Program-made: the position numbers and the translations under genes
Origin: an uncultured Prevotella sp.
GTDB taxonomy: Bacteria; Bacteroidota; Bacteroidia; Bacteroidales; Bacteroidaceae
Reading direction: 5' to 3'
DNA length: 7,743 nucleotides
Assembly: GCA_900765465.1 (NCBI GenBank)
Contig: CAAFRM010000047.1
Span: 1-7,743, forward strand
In this document: in pieces, positions 1 through 6,364 of the stretch
How positions within the stretch are numbered: the stretch's first letter is position 1
Layout of the letters: each line of letters opens with the position of its first letter
The notes under the pieces: generated by a model
What the model was told of the DNA's origin: nothing
Database searches by the model: none
Seen by the model: the letters and a program-made list of their open reading frames with translations, nothing else

Positions 1-110
1 TTCTTGCTGAAGAGGTTAACGTCAAAGCTTCTCTTTGTACGGTGCTTTGAGTGAGACACATTGCAACCTAACTGTGCCTTCTTACCTGTGATTTGACAAA
101 TTTTAGACAT
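1..110 (-). CDS. rpmB: 50S ribosomal protein L28 (partial, C-terminus off the left edge)
   Basis: Structural protein of the large ribosomal subunit. The reverse complement from the ATG at 110-108 reads MSKICQITGKKAQLGC, then NVSHSKHRTKRSFDVNLF. This is the characteristic L28 N-terminus: the ITGKK start, the SHSK segment and the basic RTKR stretch that contacts rRNA. About 36 residues are present; the remainder, roughly half of a usual L28, lies outside the window. There are two isolated cysteines but no CxxC zinc pair in the visible part. The leader is A-rich (AAAGATAGAA before ATG) with no clear Shine-Dalgarno, as is common in Bacteroidota. It has its own promoter at 163-193 and follows the pncC terminator. 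In related genomes I recall rpmB being followed by rpmG and ftsY; that cannot be checked here. Confidence 0.95.
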   Translation of the reverse strand, partial: MSKICQITGKKAQLGCNVSHSKHRTKRSFDVNLFSK

Positions 111-162
111 TTCTATCTTTAATTTTGTAATTCGTTAATTGATACCTATTCCAAACAGAGTG

Positions 163-193
163 CAAAATTACAAAATAATTCGGTAATAACAAA
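163..193 (-). promoter_or_regulatory. Bacteroidales-type sigma-ABfr promoter for rpmB
   Basis: On the minus strand a -33 TTTG (190-193) is followed after exactly 19 nt by the -7 element TAATTTTG (163-170). This matches the known Bacteroides consensus TTTG-N19-21-TAnnTTTG. Transcription would start near 155, giving a leader of about 45 nt before the rpmB ATG. The -33 element is also the first part of the T-tract of the pncC terminator. Confidence 0.8.
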
Positions 194-230
194 ATAATCC
201 CTAAAAGAACGCTGCCTTTTAAGGATTATT
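188..230 (-). terminator. Intrinsic terminator downstream of pncC
   Basis: Read on the minus strand, the arm at 230-216 (AATAATCCTTAAAAG) pairs with 207-193 (CTTTTAGGGATTATT). This is a 15-bp stem with one G-U wobble around an 8-nt loop (208-215). The 3' side runs into TTTTGTTATT, a moderate U-tract. It lies 27 nt past the pncC stop. The stem is AT-rich, so termination efficiency is uncertain. Confidence 0.7.
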
Positions 231-257
231 AATACTTTATGGCTCTAAATTAGCATT

Positions 258-770
258 TTATGCCTCTTTTTTCAAATCTTCAGTATGTTCTTTCAGGAAA
301 TCGAGCATACCCTTAAGCGCTGTATTTGTGGCAATTGCAAGATTGATATCGCGACCGAAATCCTCTGTGAGTTTCACCACACGAACATCATCCTTGCTAC
401 CAAAACCAACGAAGATTGTACCCACTGGCGCAGATGGAGTACCACCTGTAGGACCCGATACACCTGTTGCCGAAATAGCGAAATCTACATTCAGGGCTTT
501 GATGGCACCAAGCACCATCTCCTTGGCTACTTCCTCGCAGAAGGCTGTCTTCTCCTCCAGAAGCTCATGGCTTACTCCGAGAAGATTCTCTTTTACCTCA
601 TTGGTATAACTTACCACACCGCCCTTGAAGTAATTGCTGGCACCTGGCACAGAGATAAGCGCTTCGGCGATACGACCGCCTGTGCAGCTCTCGGCTGTGC
701 CCACTGTCTTGTCACTATTGTAGAGCATCTCCTGGATGCCCTTGCTTAATATCTTTGTTTCAAATTCCAT
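258..770 (-). CDS. pncC: Nicotinamide-nucleotide amidohydrolase (PncC / CinA C-terminal domain)
   Basis: Family role: deamidates nicotinamide mononucleotide to nicotinic acid mononucleotide, returning pyridine nucleotide to NAD synthesis in the cytoplasm. The 170-residue protein is a stand-alone CinA C-terminal domain, near the ~165 residues of E. coli PncC, with no N-terminal COG1058 domain. The signature TAESCTGG is at residues 25-32, with Ser28 the expected nucleophile. SYTNEVK follows at 54-60 and ATGVSGPTGG at 101-110, with PVGT just after. The usual G-A-V-S-E stretch reads T-A-F-C-E at 75-79, a mild departure. It is the last gene of map-tsaD-pncC, starting 12 nt after the tsaD stop, so co-transcription is likely. 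The C-terminus is lysine/glutamate-rich. Identification is firm; actual activity is inferred from the family. Confidence 0.93.
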   Translation of the reverse strand: MEFETKILSKGIQEMLYNSDKTVGTAESCTGGRIAEALISVPGASNYFKGGVVSYTNEVKENLLGVSHELLEEKTAFCEEVAKEMVLGAIKALNVDFAISATGVSGPTGGTPSAPVGTIFVGFGSKDDVRVVKLTEDFGRDINLAIATNTALKGMLDFLKEHTEDLKKEA

Positions 771-782
771 AAGAATTTCTGT

Positions 783-1817
783 TTACTTAAATGTTACTTT
801 ACTATATGCAGGCAGATCGATGGTGGCAAAATCGCCATCACGATACTTGAATGTACCTACACAACCAATCATAGCCGCATTGTCTGTAGTATAGCTGAAC
901 TTTGGTATGTAGATGGTCCAGCCAAAACGCTTGGCATGATCACGGAAGGCATTGCGGAGACCATTGTTGGCACTCACACCACCAGCCACAGCCACATGCT
1001 TGATTCCCGTCTGCTTCACTGCCATGCGCAATTTCTTCATCAGGATATCCACGATGGTGAACTCAATGCTCGCAGCCAAGTCAAACTTGTTCTTCTCCAC
1101 AAAATCCGGATCAGCAGCTACCCACTTGCGCAAGCTGTAGAGGAAACTGGTCTTGAAGCCAGAGAAGCTATAGTTCAGTCCAGGGATGTGTGGCTCAGCA
1201 AAGCTGAAAGCCTTCGGATTACCCTGGCGGGCATACTTATCTACAACAGGACCACCTGGGTAGCCCCACTCCAGCACCTTGGCACACTTATCTATCGCCT
1301 CACCGGCAGCATCATCGATAGTCTGACCGAGAACCTCCATATCGTTGTAGGCATTCACCTTCACAATCTGCGAGTTTCCACCGCTCACAAGAAGACAGAT
1401 GAACGGGAATGGAGGTGCACTCTGGTCATCATCGCTTTCCTTGATGAAATGAGCCATCACATGACCCTGCAAGTGATTGACATCAATCAACGGGATGTTG
1501 AGCGAACGGGCAAAGCCCTTGGCAAAACTCACACCCACGAGCAGAGAACCCATCAAGCCCGGTCCACGGGTGAAGGCAACGGCAGACAAATCTTCCTTTC
1601 TGATGCCCGCACGGGCGATAGCCTGATCTACCACAGGCACCACATTCTGCTGATGAGCACGGGAAGCAAGCTCAGGCACCACGCCACCATAGGCACGGTG
1701 CACTTCCTGAGAAGCAGTCACGTTACTCAGCAGTACTCCATTCTTGAGCACTGCGGCTGAGGTATCGTCGCAACTGCTCTCTATACCTAATATATATATA
1801 TCCTTTTTTTCTTCCAT
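783..1817 (-). CDS. tsaD: tRNA N6-adenosine threonylcarbamoyltransferase TsaD
   Basis: Transfers the threonylcarbamoyl group from threonylcarbamoyl-AMP to A37 of ANN-decoding tRNAs (t6A), acting with TsaB and TsaE, neither of which is in this window. At 344 residues it is full length (E. coli ~337). Family marks in order: LGIESSCDDTSAAV (residues 10-23); VPELASRAH (47-55); RGPGLMGSLLVG (84-95); NHLQGHVMAH (114-123), with His115 and His119 as metal ligands; LLVSGGNS (142-149); and Asp312 in YTTDNAAMIG as the third metal ligand. All catalytic positions are intact. The gene starts 27 nt after the map stop and sits 12 nt before pncC, fitting one transcript. The first codons carry a TATATATATA run. 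The start ATG (1817-1815) puts the ASKHA fold within ten residues, as expected. Confidence 0.97.
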   Translation of the reverse strand: MEEKKDIYILGIESSCDDTSAAVLKNGVLLSNVTASQEVHRAYGGVVPELASRAHQQNVVPVVDQAIARAGIRKEDLSAVAFTRGPGLMGSLLVGVSFAKGFARSLNIPLIDVNHLQGHVMAHFIKESDDDQSAPPFPFICLLVSGGNSQIVKVNAYNDMEVLGQTIDDAAGEAIDKCAKVLEWGYPGGPVVDKYARQGNPKAFSFAEPHIPGLNYSFSGFKTSFLYSLRKWVAADPDFVEKNKFDLAASIEFTIVDILMKKLRMAVKQTGIKHVAVAGGVSANNGLRNAFRDHAKRFGWTIYIPKFSYTTDNAAMIGCVGTFKYRDGDFATIDLPAYSKVTFK

Positions 1818-1844
1818 AATTACTAAGGGCTAAGCCCATATATA

Positions 1845-2705
1845 TTAATGTGTAAGAATCTCCACACCCGTCTCAGTCATCACGAGTGTATGCTCCCACT
1901 GAGCAGATGGCTTTTCGTCACCGGTAATTACCTCCCATCCGTATGGATCATCGGCATCGATGAACACCTGCCAGGTTCCCATATTGATCATTGGTTCGAT
2001 AGTAAACACCATACCAGGCACGAGCAACATACCAGTTCCTCTATGACCATAATGAAGAACCTCAGGCTCCTCATGGAACTGACAGCCTACTCCATGACCA
2101 CAGAGGTCACGGACAACACCATAACCATACTTCTTGCAATGCTTTTCGATGGCATGACCGATATCGCCCACAAAAGAGTAAGGCTTAGCCGCCTCCATAC
2201 CAATCTCAAGACACTCCTTGGCAACACGAACCAACTGCTCCTTTTCAGGAGTTGTCTTGCCGCCAACGATGAACATACGGCTGGCATCTGCATAGTAACC
2301 ATCCACGATGGTAGTCATATCCACATTGACGATGTCACCCTCTTCGAGGACATCCTCTTCCTTAGGAATACCATGACATACCACTTCATTGATGGATGTA
2401 CACACACTCTTAGGGTAGCCCTCATAGTTGAGGCAGGCAGGAATCGCATTATGATCCTTGCAATACTGCATACAGAGGTCATCGATCTGCTGAGTATTGA
2501 TACCCGGACGGATCATCTCGGCAACAGCATCGAGACAACCTGTATTCACGACACCACTCTTGCGGATGCCTTCTATTTGTTCTGGAGTCTTAATCAAGTC
2601 GCGGGTAGGCACAAGCTTACCCTTATTTTCCCAAAACATCACCTGCTTGTCGAGCTCTGTAACAGGCTGACCAGGCAGACAATGCCATCTTTTCTTCTTA
2701 ACCAT
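1845..2705 (-). CDS. map: Type I methionine aminopeptidase with short N-terminal extension
   Basis: Removes the initiator methionine from nascent proteins in the cytoplasm. All five dimetal ligands of the pita-bread fold are visible: Asp129 and Asp140 (in NVDMT and ADASRMF), His204 (GHGVG), Glu237 (TIEPM) and Glu271 (QWEHT). The substrate-contacting His111 (CHGIP) and His211 (QFHEEP) are also present. At 286 residues it is about 20 longer than E. coli MetAP. The extra length is a basic, Trp/Cys-containing N-terminal stretch (MVKKKRWHCLPG) plus a few residues inserted near 246-262. The extension recalls MetAPs with an N-terminal SEC-C-type zinc motif, but only one Cys and one His are present, so I do not claim a zinc site. 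It is the first gene of map-tsaD-pncC, with a strong promoter 28 nt upstream of its ATG. Confidence 0.95.
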   Translation of the reverse strand: MVKKKRWHCLPGQPVTELDKQVMFWENKGKLVPTRDLIKTPEQIEGIRKSGVVNTGCLDAVAEMIRPGINTQQIDDLCMQYCKDHNAIPACLNYEGYPKSVCTSINEVVCHGIPKEEDVLEEGDIVNVDMTTIVDGYYADASRMFIVGGKTTPEKEQLVRVAKECLEIGMEAAKPYSFVGDIGHAIEKHCKKYGYGVVRDLCGHGVGCQFHEEPEVLHYGHRGTGMLLVPGMVFTIEPMINMGTWQVFIDADDPYGWEVITGDEKPSAQWEHTLVMTETGVEILTH

Positions 2706-2732
2706 TGTCTAATTATTTAATATTTGCGACTG

Positions 2733-2763
2733 CAAAAGTACATTATTTCTTGCAGAATGCAAA
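2733..2763 (-). promoter_or_regulatory. Bacteroidales-type promoter for map-tsaD-pncC
   Basis: On the minus strand the -33 TTTG (2760-2763) is separated by 19 nt from a perfect -7 TACTTTTG (2733-2740), the Bacteroides TTTG-N19-TAnnTTTG form. Expected transcription start is near 2725, leaving a ~20-nt leader before the map ATG at 2705. The -33 box is the end of the T-tract of the preceding HAD-gene terminator. Confidence 0.85.
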
Positions 2764-2807
2764 ATAAAATGGCAATTATTTGCAGTTGGACTGTAAATAA
2801 TCACCAT
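2760..2807 (-). terminator. Strong intrinsic terminator after the HAD gene (end of the smpB-metH unit)
   Basis: On the minus strand, ATGGTGATTATTT (2807-2795) pairs with AAATAATTGCCAT (2781-2769), a 13-bp stem with two G-U wobbles. After one A-C mismatch, CAGT/ACTG adds four inner base pairs closed by a CCA loop. The stem is followed at once by TTTATTTTG. It starts 6 nt past the HAD-gene TAA. This is the best-formed terminator in the window. Confidence 0.85.
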
Positions 2808-2813
2808 AAATCA

Positions 2814-3434
2814 TTACTTCAAATAATCGTAGATTTTATCGCACCAGTCTTCTCCGTTCTGCGGACAATAGGTAAAAAGCCCTACCTCAGAAGCCGCACA
2901 GCAGTTACGAGCGCCATCATCAATAAAGAGACATTCCTCCGGCAACGCCTTTTCCTGAGCCATCACGTAACGGAAGAAATTCTCGTCCGGCTTCATATAT
3001 TTCACCTCATAGCTGCGATACATGGCATCGAAATAATCACCGATAGGGTGACCGTCGCCTGAGAAATCCTCACTATCCGTCCAAGCCGATACGTATGGAT
3101 TGGTATTGCTGAGCAAGACCACGCGATATCCCTGCTTCTTGAGATTTCTGATGGTCATCAACTTGCGGGCAGGCACCTCCTTCATATAGCCCAGCCAGCA
3201 ATGCTGCAGCTCCTCAAAGCTCACCTCTCGACCCACCTTCTCGCTTACCTGACGGCGATACTCCTCCTCGGAAAGCTTTCCTTCTTCCAGATCGCCATTC
3301 AAGCCCGACTGCTTATAAGGATCCATCTTCTCGGCAAACTCCTTCATACCTAACTCAATAAAGCGTTTGCCTGCCTCATTCTCGTCGAGGGTGATCACGA
3401 CACCACCCATATCAAAAATAACTGTTTTGATCAT
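2814..3434 (-). CDS. HAD-superfamily hydrolase, YihX-like (probable sugar-phosphate phosphatase)
   Basis: Cytoplasmic haloacid-dehalogenase-fold phosphatase of 206 residues. Four HAD motifs are present: motif I FDMGGVV with nucleophile Asp8; motif II LLSNTN with Ser109; motif III KPDENFF with Lys148; motif IV FIDDGARN with Asp172/Asp173. A helical C1-type cap lies between about residues 18 and 90. The second acidic residue of motif I (DxD) is Gly10. This is normal in the D-x-G-G/N-V branch that includes E. coli YihX, an alpha-D-glucose-1-phosphate phosphatase, so it need not mean inactivity. The substrate cannot be read from sequence. The gene follows metH by 34 nt without a visible promoter and is closed by the terminator at 2760-2807. 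Its leader TAGGATAATATGA is identical to that of metH. No functional link to methionine synthesis is evident. Confidence 0.88.
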   Translation of the reverse strand: MIKTVIFDMGGVVITLDENEAGKRFIELGMKEFAEKMDPYKQSGLNGDLEEGKLSEEEYRRQVSEKVGREVSFEELQHCWLGYMKEVPARKLMTIRNLKKQGYRVVLLSNTNPYVSAWTDSEDFSGDGHPIGDYFDAMYRSYEVKYMKPDENFFRYVMAQEKALPEECLFIDDGARNCCAASEVGLFTYCPQNGEDWCDKIYDYLK

Positions 3435-3468
3435 ATTATCCTATTTACTAATACCTTTTTTATCCGAT

Positions 3469-6273
3469 TTAAAACAAATCTAATTTGTTCTTTCTGGCTT
3501 CTTCCAGCGAGGCAATCTTCGCCTGCTGTTCGTGATACTCATTGCGTAAGCGTTCGTATCGCTCATCAAGTTCAGCTACAAACTTAGGACATTCCGCCTC
3601 ATTGAGGAATCGGGCGCAGATACCGGCATTCAGCGAAGCATCCTTTACCCAGATAACCGGTCCATCATACACCGGTGCGATTTTCAATGCCACATGCAAT
3701 TCGCTCGTGGTAGCGCCTCCCACCATGATCGGGATACGCAAGCCTGCCTTCTGCATCTCCTGGGCAGTGTGAACCATCTCTTCCAGTGATGGAGTAATCA
3801 AGCCGCTCAAGCCGATGGCATCCACCTTCTCTTCTATCGCCTTCTTCACAATCTGCTCGGCAGGTACCATCACGCCCAGGTCGATGATATCATAGTTGTT
3901 GCACGACATCACCACACACACGATATTCTTACCGATATCATGCACATCTCCCTTTACGGTCGCCATCAGAATCTTTCCGGCAGAAGTACTTCCACCCTGC
4001 TTCTCTGCTTCGATATGAGGCTGGAGGATGGAAACGGCAGCCTTCATGGTTCGTGCCGTCTTCACCACCTGCGGCAAGAACATCTCGCCCTTACCGAAGA
4101 GCTCACCCACCAGGTTCATACCATCCATCAGCGGTCCCTCGATGACGTTCACGGCATGCGGATACTTCTGCAATGCCTCATCTATATCAGGTTGCAGGAA
4201 CTCGGTAATACCCTTCTGCAGGGCATACTTCAATCTTTCCTCCACAGCCTGCTTACGCCACTCTGGTGCCGCTGGTTTCGGAGCTGGCGCACCGCCTGCC
4301 TTGGCTGCAGCCTTTGCCGCATCAGCCTTCGCCTTGATTTCGGCAGCCAGTTCGATGAGATCATCGGCAGCACCCTTTCTTCTGTTCAATACCACATCCT
4401 CGATGAGTTCGAGCTGTTCTTTAGGTATTTTATCATAATCCATTCTTGCCTTGGCATTTACGATACCAAAGTCCATACCCACCTTCTGGGCATGATGCAG
4501 GAACACACAATGAATCGCTTCGCGGATATACGTATTACCGCGGAACGAGAACGAGAGGTTGCTGACTCCACCACTGACATGTGCTCCAGGCAGATTCTGA
4601 TGAATCCACTCGGTGGCACGGATGAATTCCACGGCATAATTGTCGTGCTCCTCCATACCCGTAGCGATGGCAAGCACATTCGGGTCGAAGATGATATCGA
4701 GCGGATTCATTCCCAGTTTATCTACCAGGAGATGATAGGCACGCTCGGCAATCTCGATACGTCGCTCATAGGTAGTAGCCTGCCCCACTTCATCGAAGCA
4801 CATCACCACGACGGCGGCACCATAGCGCATCACATCACGTGCATGGGAGAGGAAAACCTCTTCACCCTCCTTCAGGGAGATGGAATTCACGATACACTTA
4901 CCCTGACAGCACTTCAGTCCGGCAAGAATCACATCCCACTTCGAGGAGTCTATCATCACAGGCACCTTGGCAATCTCAGGTTCTGCCGCTATCATATTGA
5001 GGAAGTTCACCATTTCCGCCTTGGCATCCAGCAGTCCGTCATCCATATTCACGTCCACCACGGCCGCACCATCTGCCACCTGCTTACGGGCAATACCGAT
5101 GGCTTCCTCATAACCTTTTTCATTAATCAATCGCAGGAACTTCCTACTACCAGCCACATTACAGCGTTCGCCTACGTTAACGAAGCGGCTGGCATCTACC
5201 GGCAGGCGAACGGAATCATCCACCTGCAGCAAGTCCAAACCAGAGAGCCACATATACTTAGGCTTCTCCACCACCTGATGCGGTTTCTTACCCTCAGCAC
5301 TTCTGGCATAATGGGCGATGAATTCAGGACTGGTTCCACAGCAGCCGCCGATGATATTGACGATGCCCTCATCGATAAACTCGGCTATCTGGGGAGCCAT
5401 CGACTCTGCCGTCTCGTCATATTGTCCCATCTCGTTAGGCAATCCGGCATTAGGATGGGCACTAATATAATAAGGTGCAACCTTTGCCAGATGCTCAATG
5501 AACGGTTTCATCTGGGGAGCACCGAAGGCACAGTTCATACCTACCGAGAAAATAGGATAAGGAGAGAGCGAAGCCAGGAAAGCATCCACGGTCTGACCGC
5601 TCAGTGTTCTGCCTGCCAGATCGCTTACCGTAAGACTGATCATAATAGGCAGTTCTACCTCATGCTTCTTCATCATGGTGATGGCAGCATCAATCATAGC
5701 CTTGCAGTTGAGCGTATCGAAGATGGTCTCGATAAGGATGACATCAGCACCACCTTCGATGAGACCATCCACCTGTTCGCAGACATCGGTGAAAAGTTCA
5801 TCATACGTAATCTCCCGGGCAGCAGGATCACTGACGTCCGGACTCATGGAACAAGTTTTATTGGTAGGTCCCACATCTCCTGCTACGAAACGTGGTTTGT
5901 CGGGTGTAGAAAACTTATCACATTCGATACGCGCCAAGCGAGCGCCTTCGAAAGCCATCTCCCTAGCACAGTCTTCCAGGTGATAATCAGCCTGCGAGAT
6001 GCGCTGACACGAGAAGGTGTTCGCCGTAATGATGTCGGCGCCCGCCTCCAGGTAACGTCGGTAAATATCAGAGATAACATCAGGGCGAGTGATGTTGAGC
6101 ATATCGTTGTTGCCCTTCATCATTCCCGGCACATCGCGGAAGCGCTCGCCTCTGAAGTCTTCTTCTGTAAGATTATACTTCTGAATCTCAGTACCCATGG
6201 CACCATCCAGAATCAGAATCTTCCTGTCACATTGAACTTTGAACTCTGAACTTTGAACTTTATGATTTGTCAT
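3469..6273 (-). CDS. metH: Cobalamin-dependent methionine synthase lacking the reactivation domain
   Basis: Transfers the methyl group of 5-methyltetrahydrofolate through cobalamin to homocysteine, giving methionine. The 934 residues hold, in order: a homocysteine-binding barrel (about 18-325) with zinc ligands Cys248, Cys311 and Cys312 (GMNCAFGA, GGCCGTSP); a pterin-binding barrel (about 360-630; FVNVGERCNVAGSRKF); an Ala/Pro/Lys linker (about 645-670); the cobalamin cap helices (about 670-755); and the B12 Rossmann domain with DVHDIGKN, His778 being the cobalt ligand. It stops at SLEEARKNKLDLF, which aligns with the E. coli segment just before the AdoMet-binding activation domain. E. coli MetH is 1227 residues, so that domain is missing. 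Codons 4-14 are made of a 7-bp repeat. There is no alternative ATG before the ILILDGAMGT core, so the start at 6273 is kept, with AGGA 4 nt upstream. No cobalamin riboswitch is seen. Confidence 0.96.
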   Translation of the reverse strand: MTNHKVQSSEFKVQCDRKILILDGAMGTEIQKYNLTEEDFRGERFRDVPGMMKGNNDMLNITRPDVISDIYRRYLEAGADIITANTFSCQRISQADYHLEDCAREMAFEGARLARIECDKFSTPDKPRFVAGDVGPTNKTCSMSPDVSDPAAREITYDELFTDVCEQVDGLIEGGADVILIETIFDTLNCKAMIDAAITMMKKHEVELPIMISLTVSDLAGRTLSGQTVDAFLASLSPYPIFSVGMNCAFGAPQMKPFIEHLAKVAPYYISAHPNAGLPNEMGQYDETAESMAPQIAEFIDEGIVNIIGGCCGTSPEFIAHYARSAEGKKPHQVVEKPKYMWLSGLDLLQVDDSVRLPVDASRFVNVGERCNVAGSRKFLRLINEKGYEEAIGIARKQVADGAAVVDVNMDDGLLDAKAEMVNFLNMIAAEPEIAKVPVMIDSSKWDVILAGLKCCQGKCIVNSISLKEGEEVFLSHARDVMRYGAAVVVMCFDEVGQATTYERRIEIAERAYHLLVDKLGMNPLDIIFDPNVLAIATGMEEHDNYAVEFIRATEWIHQNLPGAHVSGGVSNLSFSFRGNTYIREAIHCVFLHHAQKVGMDFGIVNAKARMDYDKIPKEQLELIEDVVLNRRKGAADDLIELAAEIKAKADAAKAAAKAGGAPAPKPAAPEWRKQAVEERLKYALQKGITEFLQPDIDEALQKYPHAVNVIEGPLMDGMNLVGELFGKGEMFLPQVVKTARTMKAAVSILQPHIEAEKQGGSTSAGKILMATVKGDVHDIGKNIVCVVMSCNNYDIIDLGVMVPAEQIVKKAIEEKVDAIGLSGLITPSLEEMVHTAQEMQKAGLRIPIMVGGATTSELHVALKIAPVYDGPVIWVKDASLNAGICARFLNEAECPKFVAELDERYERLRNEYHEQQAKIASLEEARKNKLDLF
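6234..6261 (-). repeat. Heptanucleotide array (AAAGTTC)x4 inside the metH N-terminal codons
   Basis: Read on the minus strand, four 7-bp units follow one another: AAAGTTC (6261-6255), AAAGTTC (6254-6248), AGAGTTC (6247-6241) and AAAGTTC (6240-6234), then AA. As 7 is not a multiple of 3, the array is read in shifting phase and encodes KVQSSEFKVQ. Such KVQSSEFKVQ-type peptides are, from memory, a familiar sign of this repeat in Bacteroidota. An inverted partner array lies at 6365-6397. Confidence 0.9.
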
Positions 6274-6350
6274 ATTATCCTAAAAACTTAAATAATGAAG
6301 AGTATTTAAACATCGAGAAGAGAACCACCCGAAATGACTAACATCATAAA
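6259..6350 (-). promoter_or_regulatory. Possible start-occluding stem over the metH initiation region
   Basis: On the transcript, the upstream segment 6350-6334 (TTTATGATGTTAGTCAT) is complementary to the metH start (ATGAC AAA TCATAAA, 6273-6259). It gives 7 bp plus 5 bp around an internal loop, the 5 bp covering the AUG. It would compete with the 19-bp stem formed by the two heptanucleotide arrays, because both use TCATAAA. This is inference from complementarity only; no energy calculation was possible. Confidence 0.25.
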
Positions 6351-6364
6351 AAGATGCATTTCAT

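Noticed and set aside
1826..1838. GGGC-TAA-GCCC hairpin between map and tsaD as a terminator
   Set aside because: The stem is only 4-5 bp with a tiny loop and no T-tract, and the map-tsaD gap is 27 nt, which fits co-transcription.
1785..1848. TATATATATA runs at the tsaD start and in the map-tsaD gap as a slippage-prone repeat
   Set aside because: The runs are short. The one in tsaD encodes the ordinary IYIL beta-strand of the N-terminus, so nothing beyond AT-rich sequence is needed.
936..2720. 274- and 290-codon plus-strand frames opposite tsaD and map
   Set aside because: Both are antisense shadows of genes with intact catalytic motifs. Neither has a convincing promoter or leader.
2814..3434. 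HAD protein as an inactive pseudoenzyme because motif I is DxG instead of DxD
   Set aside because: The D-x-G-G/N-V form is standard in the YihX-like branch, which includes active phosphatases, and the other three motifs are intact.
3435..3468. Frameshifted remainder of the MetH activation domain downstream of the stop
   Set aside because: Only 34 nt separate metH from the intact HAD gene and none of the known domain motifs can be read there. The domain is absent, not broken off.
3940..6249. 769-codon open frame on the plus strand opposite metH
   Set aside because: It lies wholly within the metH coding region. Its translation is low-complexity His/Arg/Leu-rich text with no recognisable motif, while metH is unambiguous. 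It is open because metH rarely uses codons whose complement is a stop.
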